This document shows, piece by piece, positions 34,262 through 42,315 of a stretch of DNA of 64,000 nucleotides; the stretch's first letter is position 1; each line of letters opens with the position of its first letter. The position numbers and the translations under genes are program-made. The notes below the pieces were generated by a model. That model was not told the origin of the DNA. It worked only from the letters and a program-made list of their open reading frames with translations, and made no database searches. The DNA comes from Arthrobacter sp. Leaf337 (lineage in GTDB: Bacteria; Actinomycetota; Actinomycetes; Actinomycetales; Micrococcaceae), in NCBI RefSeq assembly GCF_001423745.1, contig NZ_LMPC01000012.1:189981-253980 (forward strand), in the 5' to 3' direction.

Positions 34262-34447
34262 TTACTGGCGCGGAGTCCGGACAACCTCGCTGATCCACTC
34301 GCGTGTCTTCGCGTCGATGGGGCCGGCTACGTTTGTTTCCCGGGCCGCGCGATCGGCTTTGATCTTCTGGATGACCATTCGGCCCAGGCCTGCGAACACT
34401 GCCGCGGCCATGACCGGAAGAAGGACGGATCTGGGTTTCTGAGCCAT
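34262..34447 (-). CDS. Small hypothetical protein with N-terminal hydrophobic segment
   Basis: 61 residues. MAQKPRSVLLPVMAAAVFAGLGRMVIQK opens with a basic end followed by a hydrophobic stretch, then a charged part ending REWISEVVRTPRQ. An AGGA site lies 8 bases before the ATG. The pattern suggests a single-pass membrane protein. It sits between the second subtilase promoter and purS. No family recognised. Confidence 0.6.
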   Translation of the reverse strand: MAQKPRSVLLPVMAAAVFAGLGRMVIQKIKADRAARETNVAGPIDAKTREWISEVVRTPRQ

Positions 34448-34711
34448 GCCGCAATCCTACTGAGCGCACCAGCGCACCACCAGAGCCGGCGTCGTTCTGC
34501 GCACTCCGGCGAGTGCCCCATTTCACAGTCCACGCACGAATGCGGCTTGACGCATTGCGCCCGGTAGAATGGGCAGGCAAGCTCGCGGAGCGCTCGTTCC
34601 CGCTGTCTTATGTTTGGAGTCCGCAGTGGCTGTGAATACAGCAGCAGACCAGCGTGAGACGGCATCACTCCGCTGCGCCCTTACCCAACGCTCACGCACA
34701 GGAGTTACCGG

Positions 34712-34963
34712 ATGCCCCGGATCGTCGTCGACGTCATGCCCAAGCCCGAGATTCTGGACCCGCAGGGGAAGGCCATCGTGGGTGCACTCCCGCGGCTGGG
34801 CTTCACTGCCTTTAGCTCTGTCCGCCAGGGCAAGCGCTTTGAACTCACTGTCGACGGCGAGGTGACCGAGGAAATCCTGGCCCAGGCCCGGAACGCCGCA
34901 GAAACCCTGCTGTCGAACCCCGTCATCGAGGATGTCGTCAACGTCGAGGTCGTCGAGGCCTGA
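34712..34963 (+). CDS. purS: Phosphoribosylformylglycinamidine synthase subunit PurS
   Basis: 83 residues, the standard PurS size. [21 protein letters not shown] and the small alpha/beta layout are diagnostic. AGGAG precedes the ATG by 7 bases. PurS bridges PurQ and PurL in the ammonia-channelling complex of purine synthesis. It is the first gene of a purSQL operon (1-base gap to purQ). Confidence 0.96.
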   Translation: MPRIVVDVMPKPEILDPQGKAIVGALPRLGFTAFSSVRQGKRFELTVDGEVTEEILAQARNAAETLLSNPVIEDVVNVEVVEA

Positions 34964-34964
34964 G

Positions 34965-35738
34965 ATGACTGAACTCCCCCTGATCGGCGAGGCAATCGCC
35001 GTCGCCGCGCACCCCCAGCTCGCGGGTGCGAAGATCGGCGTCGTCACCTTCCCCGGCACCCTGGACGACCGCGACGCCGCCCGTGCAGTCCGGCTGGCCG
35101 GCGGCACCGCAGTGCCGCTCTGGCACGCGGACAGCGCGCTGGGTGACGTCGACGCCGTCGTGATTCCCGGTGGATTCTCCTACGGTGACTACCTCCGCGC
35201 CGGCGCCATTGCCCGCTTTGCGCCGCTGATGTCCAAGATCATCGACGCGGCCAACTCCGACGCCAAGCTGCCCGTGCTGGGCATCTGCAACGGCTTCCAG
35301 ATCCTGACCGAATCTCACCTGCTGCCCGGTTCCATGATCAAGAACGACCACCTGAAGTTCATGTGCCGTGACCAGGTCCTGCGCGTTGAAAACAGCAACA
35401 CTGCGTGGACGCTCGACTACGAGGCCGGCCAGGAAATCACCGTTCCCTTGAAGAACCAGGACGGCCAGTACATCGCGGACGAGAAGGTCCTGGATGCTCT
35501 GGAGGCCGAAGGCCGCGTGGTGTTCCGCTACGTGGGCTTCAACCCGAACGGCTCGCGCCGCGACATCGCCGGCATCTCCAACGCCGCAGGCAACGTGGTG
35601 GGCCTTATGCCGCACCCCGAGCACGCAGTGGAGGCCGGCTTCGGCCCGGCATCCCTCGACGGCATCGGCGGCTCGGATACCGACGGCCTCGGTTTCTTCA
35701 CCTCCGTATTGAACAAGATTGTGGGAGGCGCAAAGTGA
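34965..35738 (+). CDS. purQ: Phosphoribosylformylglycinamidine synthase subunit PurQ (glutaminase)
   Basis: 257 residues from the ATG at 34965, right after the purS stop. Class I glutamine amidotransferase: the nucleophile Cys lies in [10 protein letters not shown], and PHPEH near the C-terminus gives the His and Glu. An N-terminal extension of about 20 residues ([17 protein letters not shown]) precedes the usual first strand [15 protein letters not shown]. It supplies ammonia for FGAM synthesis. The stop overlaps the purL GTG. Confidence 0.96.
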   Translation: MTELPLIGEAIAVAAHPQLAGAKIGVVTFPGTLDDRDAARAVRLAGGTAVPLWHADSALGDVDAVVIPGGFSYGDYLRAGAIARFAPLMSKIIDAANSDAKLPVLGICNGFQILTESHLLPGSMIKNDHLKFMCRDQVLRVENSNTAWTLDYEAGQEITVPLKNQDGQYIADEKVLDALEAEGRVVFRYVGFNPNGSRRDIAGISNAAGNVVGLMPHPEHAVEAGFGPASLDGIGGSDTDGLGFFTSVLNKIVGGAK

Positions 35739-38053
35739 GTACTTCAGCTGAAACCGTCGGCAGGAAGTTCAACATCGACACGGTCGAAAACGCTGCCAAG
35801 ACCCCTGACACCGAACTCCCCTGGGCCGAGCTGGGCCTGAAGCAGAACGAGTTCGACGAGGTCGTCAAGGTCCTGGGCCGCCGCCCCACCGGCGCCGAGC
35901 TCGCCATGTACTCCGTGATGTGGAGCGAGCACTGCTCCTACAAGTCCTCGAAGAACCACCTGCGCCAGTTCGGCGAAAAGGTGACCGATGAGATGAAGAA
36001 GGACATGCTGGTGGGCATCGGCGAAAACGCCGGCGTCACCAACCTGGGCGACGGCTGGGCCGTGACGTTCAAGATCGAGTCCCACAACTCGCCGTCGTTC
36101 GTGGAGCCCTACCAGGGCGCCGCCACCGGCATCGGCGGCATCGTCCGCGACATCATCTCCATGGGTGCCCGCCCGGTGGCCGTGATGGATCCGCTGCGCT
36201 TCGGCGCCATCGACCACCCGGACACCGCCCGCGTCATGCACGGTGCCGTTGCCGGCATCGGCGGCTACGGAAACTCCCTGGGCCTGCCGAACATCGGCGG
36301 CGAAATGGTCTTCGACTCCGTCTACCAGGGCAACCCGCTGGTGAACGCGCTGGCTGTCGGCGTCATGCGCCACGAGGACATCCGCCTCGCCAACGCCTCC
36401 GGCAAGGGCAACAAAGTGGTGCTGTTCGGTGCCCGCACCGGCGGCGACGGCATCGGCGGCGCCTCGGTACTGGCCTCGGAGTCCTTCGACGACACCAAGC
36501 CGTCCAAGCGCCCCGCGGTCCAGGTGGGCGACCCCTTCGCCGAGAAGGTCCTGATCGAGTGCTGCCTGGAGCTGTTCAAGGGTTCACTCGTTGAGGGCAT
36601 CCAGGATCTGGGCGCCGCAGGCATCTCCTGCGCCACGTCCGAGCTCGCCTCCAACGGCGACGGCGGCATGCAGGTCGAGCTGACCTCGGTCCTGCTGCGC
36701 GACCCCACCCTGACCCCGGGCGAGATCCTCATGTCCGAGTCGCAGGAACGCATGATGGCTGTGGTGACCCCCGAGAACATCGCCGCCTTCGAAGCGGTCA
36801 TGGACAAGTGGGCCGTGGAGTACTCCTGGCTGGGCGAGGTGACCGACACCGGCCGCCTGATCATCACCTGGGAAGGCGAAGTCATCGTCGACGTCGACCC
36901 GCGCACCGTTGCCCACGACGGTCCGGTCTACGACCGTCCGTACGCCCGCCCTGAATGGCAGGACTCCGTCCAGGCCGACTCCTTCACCGGATCAGTCCAG
37001 GACGCCGGCCGGCCCGCCGCCCCTGCGGAACTCGCCGCTGCCGTGACCGAGCTCATTGCCTCGCCGAACATGTGCAGCAAGGACTGGATCACCAACCAGT
37101 ACGACCGCTACGTCGGCGGCAACACAGCGCTGGCGTTCCCGGACGACGCCGGTGTGGTCCGGGTGGACGAGGAAACCGGCCTGGGCGTGGCCCTGGCCAC
37201 CGACGCCAACGGCCGTTACACCTACCTCGACCCGTACCACGGCGCACAGCTCGCCCTGGCTGAGGCCTACCGCAACGTCGCCACTTCCGGCGCCGTGCCG
37301 ATGGCCGTCAGCGACTGCCTGAACTTCGGTTCCCCCGAGGACCCGGATGTCATGTGGCAGCTCGCCGAGGCCATCCGCGGCCTGTCCGACGCCTGCATGG
37401 TGCTGGGCATCCCGGTCACCGGCGGCAACGTCTCGCTGTACAACCAGACCGGCACCACCCCCATCCACCCCTCCCCCGTGGTGGCAGTGCTGGGCAAGCT
37501 CGACGACGTTGCCCGCCGCACGCCGTCGGGCTGGCGCGAAGACGGCCAGGCCATCTACCTGCTGGGCACCACCGCGGCAGAACTGGACGGATCCGAATGG
37601 GCGAACATGCGCGGCCACCTCGGCGGCCTGCCGCCCAAGGTTGACCTCGCCGCCGAACGCGCGCTGGGTGAAATCCTGATCAACGCCTCCCGCGACGGCA
37701 TGGTGGACTCCGCCCACGACCTCTCCGAGGGCGGCCTCGCGGCAGCCCTGGTGGAGTCCTCGCTGCGCTACGGCGTCGGTGCGCGGATTGCCCTGCAGGA
37801 CGTCATGGACCGCGACGGCGTGGACCTGTTCACGGCATTGTTCTCCGAGACGCAGGGCCGCGCGGTTGTTGGTGTGCCGCGTTCCGAGGAAGTCCGCTTC
37901 ACGGACATGTGCACCGCCCGCGGCTTCGCCCACACCCGCATCGGTGTGGTGGACGCGGCCAGCGGTCAGTTGGAGATCAACGGCGTGGACACCCTGTCCC
38001 TCGCCGCCCTCCGCGAAGCGCACGAGGCCACGCTGCCGAAGTACTTCGACTAG
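35735..38053 (+). CDS. purL: Phosphoribosylformylglycinamidine synthase subunit PurL
   Basis: 772 residues from a GTG at 35735, overlapping the purQ stop (GTGA) with GGGAGG just upstream. Small-type Pur[42 protein letters not shown], and the second repeat with [11 protein letters not shown]. It converts FGAR and ammonia to FGAM using ATP. A 56-base palindromic repeat follows the stop within 8 bases. Confidence 0.97.
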   Translation: MSTSAETVGRKFNIDTVENAAKTPDTELPWAELGLKQNEFDEVVKVLGRRPTGAELAMYSVMWSEHCSYKSSKNHLRQFGEKVTDEMKKDMLVGIGENAGVTNLGDGWAVTFKIESHNSPSFVEPYQGAATGIGGIVRDIISMGARPVAVMDPLRFGAIDHPDTARVMHGAVAGIGGYGNSLGLPNIGGEMVFDSVYQGNPLVNALAVGVMRHEDIRLANASGKGNKVVLFGARTGGDGIGGASVLASESFDDTKPSKRPAVQVGDPFAEKVLIECCLELFKGSLVEGIQDLGAAGISCATSELASNGDGGMQVELTSVLLRDPTLTPGEILMSESQERMMAVVTPENIAAFEAVMDKWAVEYSWLGEVTDTGRLIITWEGEVIVDVDPRTVAHDGPVYDRPYARPEWQDSVQADSFTGSVQDAGRPAAPAELAAAVTELIASPNMCSKDWITNQYDRYVGGNTALAFPDDAGVVRVDEETGLGVALATDANGRYTYLDPYHGAQLALAEAYRNVATSGAVPMAVSDCLNFGSPEDPDVMWQLAEAIRGLSDACMVLGIPVTGGNVSLYNQTGTTPIHPSPVVAVLGKLDDVARRTPSGWREDGQAIYLLGTTAAELDGSEWANMRGHLGGLPPKVDLAAERALGEILINASRDGMVDSAHDLSEGGLAAALVESSLRYGVGARIALQDVMDRDGVDLFTALFSETQGRAVVGVPRSEEVRFTDMCTARGFAHTRIGVVDAASGQLEINGVDTLSLAALREAHEATLPKYFD

Positions 38054-38060
38054 GCACCCT

Positions 38061-38119
38061 CATCGATTGCTCCGTAACCGCCCTTTTGAACCCTCAGAAC
38101 GGCAGTTACGGAGCAATCG
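38061..38119 (+). repeat. Gene-end palindromic repeat, copy 1
   Basis: Stem CGATTGCTCCGTAAC (38064-38078) with its exact complement (38105-38119), inner part CGCCCTTTTGA...CAGAACGGCA. It begins 8 bases after the purL stop and reads CATCGATTGCTCCG from that side. The same element occurs at 39119-39180 and 39491-39548. Confidence 0.9.
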
Positions 38120-38123
38120 TTGC

Positions 38124-39065
38124 TTAACGCCCGGGCCGCCAACCTGCTTGGACCAGCGCGGTACGAACCTTGGCCACCGCCGGCTTGGCGTCGTTCAGCA
38201 TGTGCCGTTTGGAAATTCGAACCTCAGTCCATCCCAGCATCTCGTAGCATTCAGAACGGGCAATGTCCCGGACGATTTGCACCTCGTCACCGTGATGCTC
38301 GCCTTCGTACTCGATCCCGACCCGGTACTCGCGGTATGACAAGTCAGGCTCGTGATGGCGGAGACCATCATGGCCGATGATGGGCACGTTCAACTCCGGT
38401 TCCGGCAACCCGGCTCTGACCACTGCCAACCGAAGGAGCGTCTCCTGCGGTGAGTCGGAGCCCACCCTGATGAGCTTGATGGCTTCCTTCGCCTTGCGCA
38501 ATCCGCGCTTTCCCTTGTGCCTGTCAATCATCCGCTGAAGGTCAGCCAGACAGCAGAGCGGCAAGGCCCTGTCCTCAAGGCCCGCCCGCGGCACTCGAAC
38601 ACAGCTGTCGCCCATGGCTATAAGCTCGTCCACTGACAGCGTCTCCGCCATGTCCAGCCAGGTCCGCTCCGGAGTGGTCACGGGCACGCCCTTGACGGTG
38701 GTGACCTCGTCGCTGTACAGCTTCATCCGGTGCACAATGACATGGGGCCGGTTCAGATGGGCCTCGCCCTCAGGCCTGATGACATGAAACATATCCTGCG
38801 ATCCCTTCTGCAGACGTCGCGGCAGCACGAGCAGTTCCGCCGCAGTGAGGTGCGATGCGGCGCATCGCTCGTTGACCTCAATGAAGGGCCGCACCCTGAT
38901 ACTCAAGGGGAGCTCCGCCGTCGCGCTTTCCGCGCGTATTCCCTTCCCAAGGCGCTTCAGGGAGCTGTGCCGTAGCCGTTTGGGTGATACTCCGGCGCGC
39001 GCCGCGTCCACCACGGTGAAAGGTCGATCCTGGAAATCAACGGGAAGTGGGCGCGGAGTCTTCAT
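38124..39065 (-). CDS. AbiEi-like / DUF559-type endonuclease-domain protein
   Basis: 313 residues from the ATG at 39065 (GTG at 39089 is an alternative). The N-terminal part FTVVDAARAGVSPKRLRHSSLKRLGKGI resembles the winged-helix AbiEi antitoxin-like domain, common in this type of protein. The C-terminal part HHEPDLSYREYRVGIEYEGEHHGD, then DIARSECYEMLGWTEVRIS, is the PD-(D/E)XK-like DUF559/Vsr-like nuclease domain with the acidic pair and E.x.E style residues. Such proteins are frequent and multi-copy in Arthrobacter; function unproven. No AbiEii toxin gene is adjacent. Copies of the gene-end repeat flank it. Confidence 0.75.
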   Translation of the reverse strand: MKTPRPLPVDFQDRPFTVVDAARAGVSPKRLRHSSLKRLGKGIRAESATAELPLSIRVRPFIEVNERCAASHLTAAELLVLPRRLQKGSQDMFHVIRPEGEAHLNRPHVIVHRMKLYSDEVTTVKGVPVTTPERTWLDMAETLSVDELIAMGDSCVRVPRAGLEDRALPLCCLADLQRMIDRHKGKRGLRKAKEAIKLIRVGSDSPQETLLRLAVVRAGLPEPELNVPIIGHDGLRHHEPDLSYREYRVGIEYEGEHHGDEVQIVRDIARSECYEMLGWTEVRISKRHMLNDAKPAVAKVRTALVQAGWRPGR

Positions 39066-39118
39066 GGGTTCATCAGAGCAGAACGCCACCCGAGTCCGCA
39101 GAAGTTATCCACAAGACC

Positions 39119-39180
39119 CATCGGCTGCTCCGTACCGGCCGTTTTGGGGTGTCAAAAGGGCCCGTGCGGAGCAATCGATG
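39119..39180 (-). repeat. Gene-end palindromic repeat, copy 2
   Basis: CATCGGCTGCTCCGTACCGGCC pairs with the complement ending GCGGAGCAATCGATG, mostly by Watson-Crick or G-T pairs. On the minus strand it starts with CATCGATTGCTCCG 3 bases past the stop of the DUF503 gene. Core CCCTTTTGAC...CAAAACGGCC as in the other copies. Confidence 0.88.
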
Positions 39181-39182
39181 AG

Positions 39183-39476
39183 TCAGTCGTCGCTGCGGAG
39201 CTCCCGCTGGCGGGCGCTGAGGAGCTCGAGTTCGGGGCGGAAGGCCACGAAGCGTTCGACGGCGGTAAGCACCTCCACGAGGTGCGCGCGGTCGGCAGCC
39301 ACCAGGCCTGCGCCCAGCTGCGTCCGCCGGTACTGTTCGTGGTCACCCACCTCGGCAACGGAGACCTCGAAGCGCCGCTTCAGCTCCGCCAGCAGGGGAC
39401 GCACCACGGAACGCTTCTCCTTGAGGCTGTGAACGTCGCCCAGGAGTATGTCGAACTCGATCCATCCGATCCACAT
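39183..39476 (-). CDS. DUF503 (YlxP-like) small protein
   Basis: 97 residues with the DUF503 pattern: MWIGWIEFDILLGDVHSLKEKRSVVRPLLAELKRRFEVSVAEVGDHEQYRRTQLG. Members of this family sit near infB/rbfA in Firmicutes and are linked loosely to ribosome or translation function. Cytoplasmic. It lies between two copies of the gene-end repeat. Confidence 0.88.
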   Translation of the reverse strand: MWIGWIEFDILLGDVHSLKEKRSVVRPLLAELKRRFEVSVAEVGDHEQYRRTQLGAGLVAADRAHLVEVLTAVERFVAFRPELELLSARQRELRSDD

Positions 39477-39490
39477 GCCATAAGCCTATC

Positions 39491-39548
39491 CATTGCTCCG
39501 TAGCGGCCGTTTTGAGGCCTCAAAAGGGCCGCCACGGAGCAATCGATG
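39491..39548 (-). repeat. Gene-end palindromic repeat, copy 3
   Basis: Near-perfect 52-bp palindrome (39492-39517 against 39518-39543), the best of the three: ATTGCTCCGTAGCGGCCGTT on the left. On the minus strand it begins CATCGATTGCTCCG 3 bases after the stop of the monooxygenase gene at 39552. Confidence 0.9.
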
Positions 39549-39551
39549 AAA

Positions 39552-39869
39552 TCAGACGGTGAGTTCGCCCATCTGGTCCCATCCGTCGCCGTCGAGCTGG
39601 CGGCTGATGATCCGGGGCGTTTCGGCGAGGGCCTGCGGCATGTCCGCCATGGCCTTCTGGAAGTGTGCGCTGTTGACGTGGTCGCCCGCGGCGTCGTCCT
39701 TGAAGGCCTCCACGAGGACGAACTCGTTGGGATCCTCCACGCTGCGGGACCAGTCGAACCACAGGTTGCCTGGCTCCTGCCGCGTCGCCTGGGTGAAGTC
39801 CTCCACCAGGCCCAGCCACTTCTCCGACCAGTCGGGCTTGACCTTGAACTTGACGACAATAAAGATCAC
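39552..39869 (-). CDS. Putative quinol monooxygenase (antibiotic biosynthesis monooxygenase domain)
   Basis: 105 residues from a GTG at 39869; upstream reading would enter the TPR gene. IFIVVKFKVKPDWSEKWLGLVEDFTQATRQEPGNLWFDWSRSVEDPNEFVLVEAFKDDAAGDHV is the ferredoxin-like ABM/YgiN fold with the usual HFQKAM end. Family members oxidise quinols or small aromatics without cofactor. It starts 5 bases after the TPR gene and shares its transcript. Confidence 0.85.
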   Translation of the reverse strand: MIFIVVKFKVKPDWSEKWLGLVEDFTQATRQEPGNLWFDWSRSVEDPNEFVLVEAFKDDAAGDHVNSAHFQKAMADMPQALAETPRIISRQLDGDGWDQMGELTV

Positions 39870-39874
39870 GGGGG

Positions 39875-40525
39875 TTATGCCTTTCGTTGTGTTTCTGCTG
39901 TCAGCCCGTCGGCAAGGGAATGCTCGCATTCCTCGATCGCCTCACGGGCCCATTTCTGCTGCTGGGGAGTGCCGACGCGTTCAGCCCATTGCTCGGCCAG
40001 CTGGAACTCCACCAAGGCTTCGGTAAAGCGCCCGGCCTGGTGCAGCGTCCAGCCGAGGTTGTTGTGCAGCGAGACCATCCAGCGTTTGGTCCGCGGATCG
40101 TGAACCGTGGAGGCGTACTCGAGGGCACTGCGGGTCCAGGACTCGGCATGCGCAGGGTCCGCAATGGCCAGCATGTGCAGCGCGTCAACGGCCAGGAATT
40201 CCTCGCTGAGGTGGTCCGCGAGTTCTGCGGCCTGTTCAAACAGAGGCACGGCCATGGCGGCATGGCCGCTGGAGTTCAGCACCCGGCCGCGTTCCAGCAG
40301 CACCCGCACGGCCACGGTGGGCTCGTCGGCGTCGATCGCGTCCAGGAGCGCATCGGCTTCCTCGTAGCGGCCCTGCAGGCCGATGGCCCGTCCCTCCTGG
40401 GTGGCGAGTTCCGCCTGTTCGTCGGCGTCGTAGTGTTCATCTGCAGCGGCCTTCCGGAAGCGGACTTCCGATCCGGCGGGGTCGTCAAAATTCCACAGTT
40501 GGTCAAGGGTTTTCTGTTCCAGCAT
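39875..40525 (-). CDS. Tetratricopeptide repeat protein
   Basis: 216 residues of helical repeats: AELATQEGRAIGLQGRYEEADALLD, VRVLLERGRVLNSSGHAAMAVPLFEQA, SLHNNLGWTLHQAGRFTEALVEFQLAEQWAER. About four TPR-like units cover the whole length. No signal peptide. It probably scaffolds or binds a partner; none is evident. It sits in a minus-strand run between DUF1990 (14 bases upstream) and the monooxygenase. Confidence 0.8.
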   Translation of the reverse strand: MLEQKTLDQLWNFDDPAGSEVRFRKAAADEHYDADEQAELATQEGRAIGLQGRYEEADALLDAIDADEPTVAVRVLLERGRVLNSSGHAAMAVPLFEQAAELADHLSEEFLAVDALHMLAIADPAHAESWTRSALEYASTVHDPRTKRWMVSLHNNLGWTLHQAGRFTEALVEFQLAEQWAERVGTPQQQKWAREAIEECEHSLADGLTAETQRKA

Positions 40526-40539
40526 CCACCTGCTCCTGC

Positions 40540-41136
40540 TCAGCTTTCACCTGCGGCCAGTTCGTGTGCACTCCCAATGTATCGGGAAGTGACATGCCTT
40601 TGTGCGCGGGCCGTGACGGCGCTGCCAGCGGCGTAAAACCAGTTCGACGGCCGGCTGAAAGCAGTGATCTTCAGGAACACCCGGCCCTGGCCGTCTAACT
40701 CCACCACAAAGGCTTCCTCGCCTTGGACCGGATGGCCGGGCAGGGTTCCGTAGCCGAAACCGGCGCTTTGCGGGCCCCCTCCGGGGACCGGGCGCCGCAC
40801 CCACACCACCTCGCAGGGAGCGTTGATCCGGAAAGGCCCGACGCCGAATCCGCTCACCACGCGCGCGCCGGGCCTCACGGTGTCGGAGTCCGTGCGGACG
40901 CGCAGCCCGGACCGTTTCTGCAGCTGCCAGGCCAGGATTCCCTGGGCCACCCTCCGGTAGAGGGCCGGCCCCTCGCCGAGGTAGGCCTGCGTGACCACGC
41001 AGGGCATGCCGTCCGGCGGTCTGCCGTCTTCGGTGGACCCGATGCCGGGGTAATTCAGGCTGCCGCGGGCAAGCCTGCGGGAGCCGCGGCTCAGGCGGAG
41101 GCTGCCGGTCCGGCCCGCCCCGCGGTCACGCCTCAT
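40540..41136 (-). CDS. DUF1990 domain protein
   Basis: 198 residues. The central region ALYRRVAQGILAWQLQKRSGLRV, VVSGFGVGPFRINAPCEVVWV and AGFGYGTLPGHPVQGEEAFVVEL matches DUF1990, a family with a SRPBCC-like fold found in actinobacteria and plants. The N-terminus is rich in Arg and probably disordered. It overlaps the YjbR-like gene by 4 bases. Function unknown. Confidence 0.85.
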   Translation of the reverse strand: MRRDRGAGRTGSLRLSRGSRRLARGSLNYPGIGSTEDGRPPDGMPCVVTQAYLGEGPALYRRVAQGILAWQLQKRSGLRVRTDSDTVRPGARVVSGFGVGPFRINAPCEVVWVRRPVPGGGPQSAGFGYGTLPGHPVQGEEAFVVELDGQGRVFLKITAFSRPSNWFYAAGSAVTARAQRHVTSRYIGSAHELAAGES

Positions 41137-41543
41137 TCGGCTTCACCCCGGGCGAGCCCTGCCCATCCCAGCTGTTCGCGCTGTTTCCGGCTCAGCGTGG
41201 CCACCACCAGGTCGTAGGAGTCCTCCACCATGTCCCGGATCATGTCGTCCGGCAGTGATCCGTCCAGCCTGACCCCGTTCCAGTGGGTCTTGTTCATGTG
41301 CCAGGCACCGGTGATCTCAGGGTGGATCGCGCGCAGCTGTTCGGCCAGCGCCGGTTCGCATTTGAGGCTCACGGACCAGTCCGCCAGGTCCATGGCGGAC
41401 GCAGCGAACATCTTGGCTTCGTGCCGCGCTCCGCCCGGCACCGCCGCGCGCACTTTAAAAACGGAGGTTTCAGGCCCAAACGGGAAGTCCTCGAAAGTGC
41501 CGGGAAAGCTCAGGCAGATATCGCGGAGGGTGGCAACGTCCAT
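41133..41543 (-). CDS. MmcQ/YjbR family protein
   Basis: 136 residues. DICLSFPGTFEDFPFGPETSVFKV at the start, then SLKCEPALAEQLRAIHPEITGAWHMNKTHWNGV and the C-terminal helix are the YjbR/CyaY-like pattern. The proposed DNA-binding role comes only from structural similarity. First gene of an overlapping series with DUF1990 downstream, 42 bases after the CoA-binding gene. Confidence 0.88.
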   Translation of the reverse strand: MDVATLRDICLSFPGTFEDFPFGPETSVFKVRAAVPGGARHEAKMFAASAMDLADWSVSLKCEPALAEQLRAIHPEITGAWHMNKTHWNGVRLDGSLPDDMIRDMVEDSYDLVVATLSRKQREQLGWAGLARGEAE

Positions 41544-41585
41544 GGCACGAGCCTATCCGGACTCCCGGGGCATTAGGCAGGGGCG

Positions 41586-42011
41586 CTAGATGCCCACACG
41601 CCACCCTTCGCGGGCAGGGCACTCGTTGACCACCACGTCCAGTCCGGCTGCCTTGGCACGCTCTACGGCGGCGTCGTCGAACACGCCGAGCTGCAGCCAC
41701 ACCGACTTGGCACCCACGGCTATTGCCTGGTCGATGACAGCCCCCACTCTGTGGGAGTTCACGAAGCAGTCCACGACGTCGATCGGGTGCTTCTCCGCGG
41801 GGATGTCCGCAAGGGAGCGGTACCCCTTCTCGCCGTGGACGTCGTCGCCGGGAAGGTTGACCGGGATGATTTCCATGCCCATCCGGTCACGGATGTACAG
41901 GGAAACGTCATACGCCGAGCGCCATTCGTTGGTGGTCAGGCCCACCACCGCCCACGTGCCTTTGGTTCGCATGAGTCGGTCAATGACTGCCGGATCGTTA
42001 ACATGGGCCAT
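41586..42011 (-). CDS. YccU-type CoA-binding domain protein
   Basis: 141 residues with a Rossmann CoA-binding domain: TKGTWAVVGLTTNEWRSAYDVSLYIRDRMGMEIIPVNLP, DVVDCFVNSHRVGAVIDQAIAVGAKSVWLQLG and AGLDVVVNECP. It is a paralogue of the last gene of the sulfur operon (47004-47501): both share the layout IV-G, a DVVD-F strand, KS/TLWLQLG and GLDVV. It is transcribed away from the SAM riboswitch, 140 bases from it. Function of YccU proteins is not known. Confidence 0.9.
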   Translation of the reverse strand: MAHVNDPAVIDRLMRTKGTWAVVGLTTNEWRSAYDVSLYIRDRMGMEIIPVNLPGDDVHGEKGYRSLADIPAEKHPIDVVDCFVNSHRVGAVIDQAIAVGAKSVWLQLGVFDDAAVERAKAAGLDVVVNECPAREGWRVGI

Positions 42012-42151
42012 GCATCAACCTTACTCCTGCGGCAATTCCGGCATATCCCCGAATATATGAATGAATCAACCGAGCGCAGCTAAGCGATGAACGAATATTA
42101 CAGCGCGAAAGCCGCAGATTTTGTGAAATCGTGCATCTCGGTTCTAGTTGG

Positions 42152-42240
42152 TAGTGACCATCCCGAGCGGCCGAGAGACCTGGATCGATGAAGCCGCAGC
42201 AACCCCCGGTGACGTGAGACGACCATTCCCACGGAACTGT
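42152..42240 (+). ncRNA. SAM riboswitch (SAM-I/S-box class) of the sulfur operon
   Basis: The aptamer core is clear: ATCCCGAGCGGCCGAGAGA, then CCTGGATCGATGAAGCCGC and AGCAACC (42160-42206), matching the S-box consensus GAGnGGnnGAGnGA-ctGG-CgATGAAgCC-GCAACC; P2 pairs GCGGC with GCCGC. A downstream CGACCATTCCC aligns with the conserved P3/P4 junction. I could not resolve P1 with certainty, so the ends are approximate. It lies 76 bases before the acetyl-CoA synthetase start. Whether control is at transcription or translation cannot be told; no strong terminator hairpin follows. Confidence 0.85.
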
Positions 42241-42315
42241 TCCTTCTCTCTCGATGAATTTCGAAGGAGCCCAGGGAACTAAGGGTGCTACTGCCAGGAC
42301 CGATGGAGTGCTGCA

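Noticed and set aside
34569-34865. Plus-strand frame overlapping purS in another frame
   Set aside because: Overlaps purS over most of its length and lacks family features; purS itself is certain.
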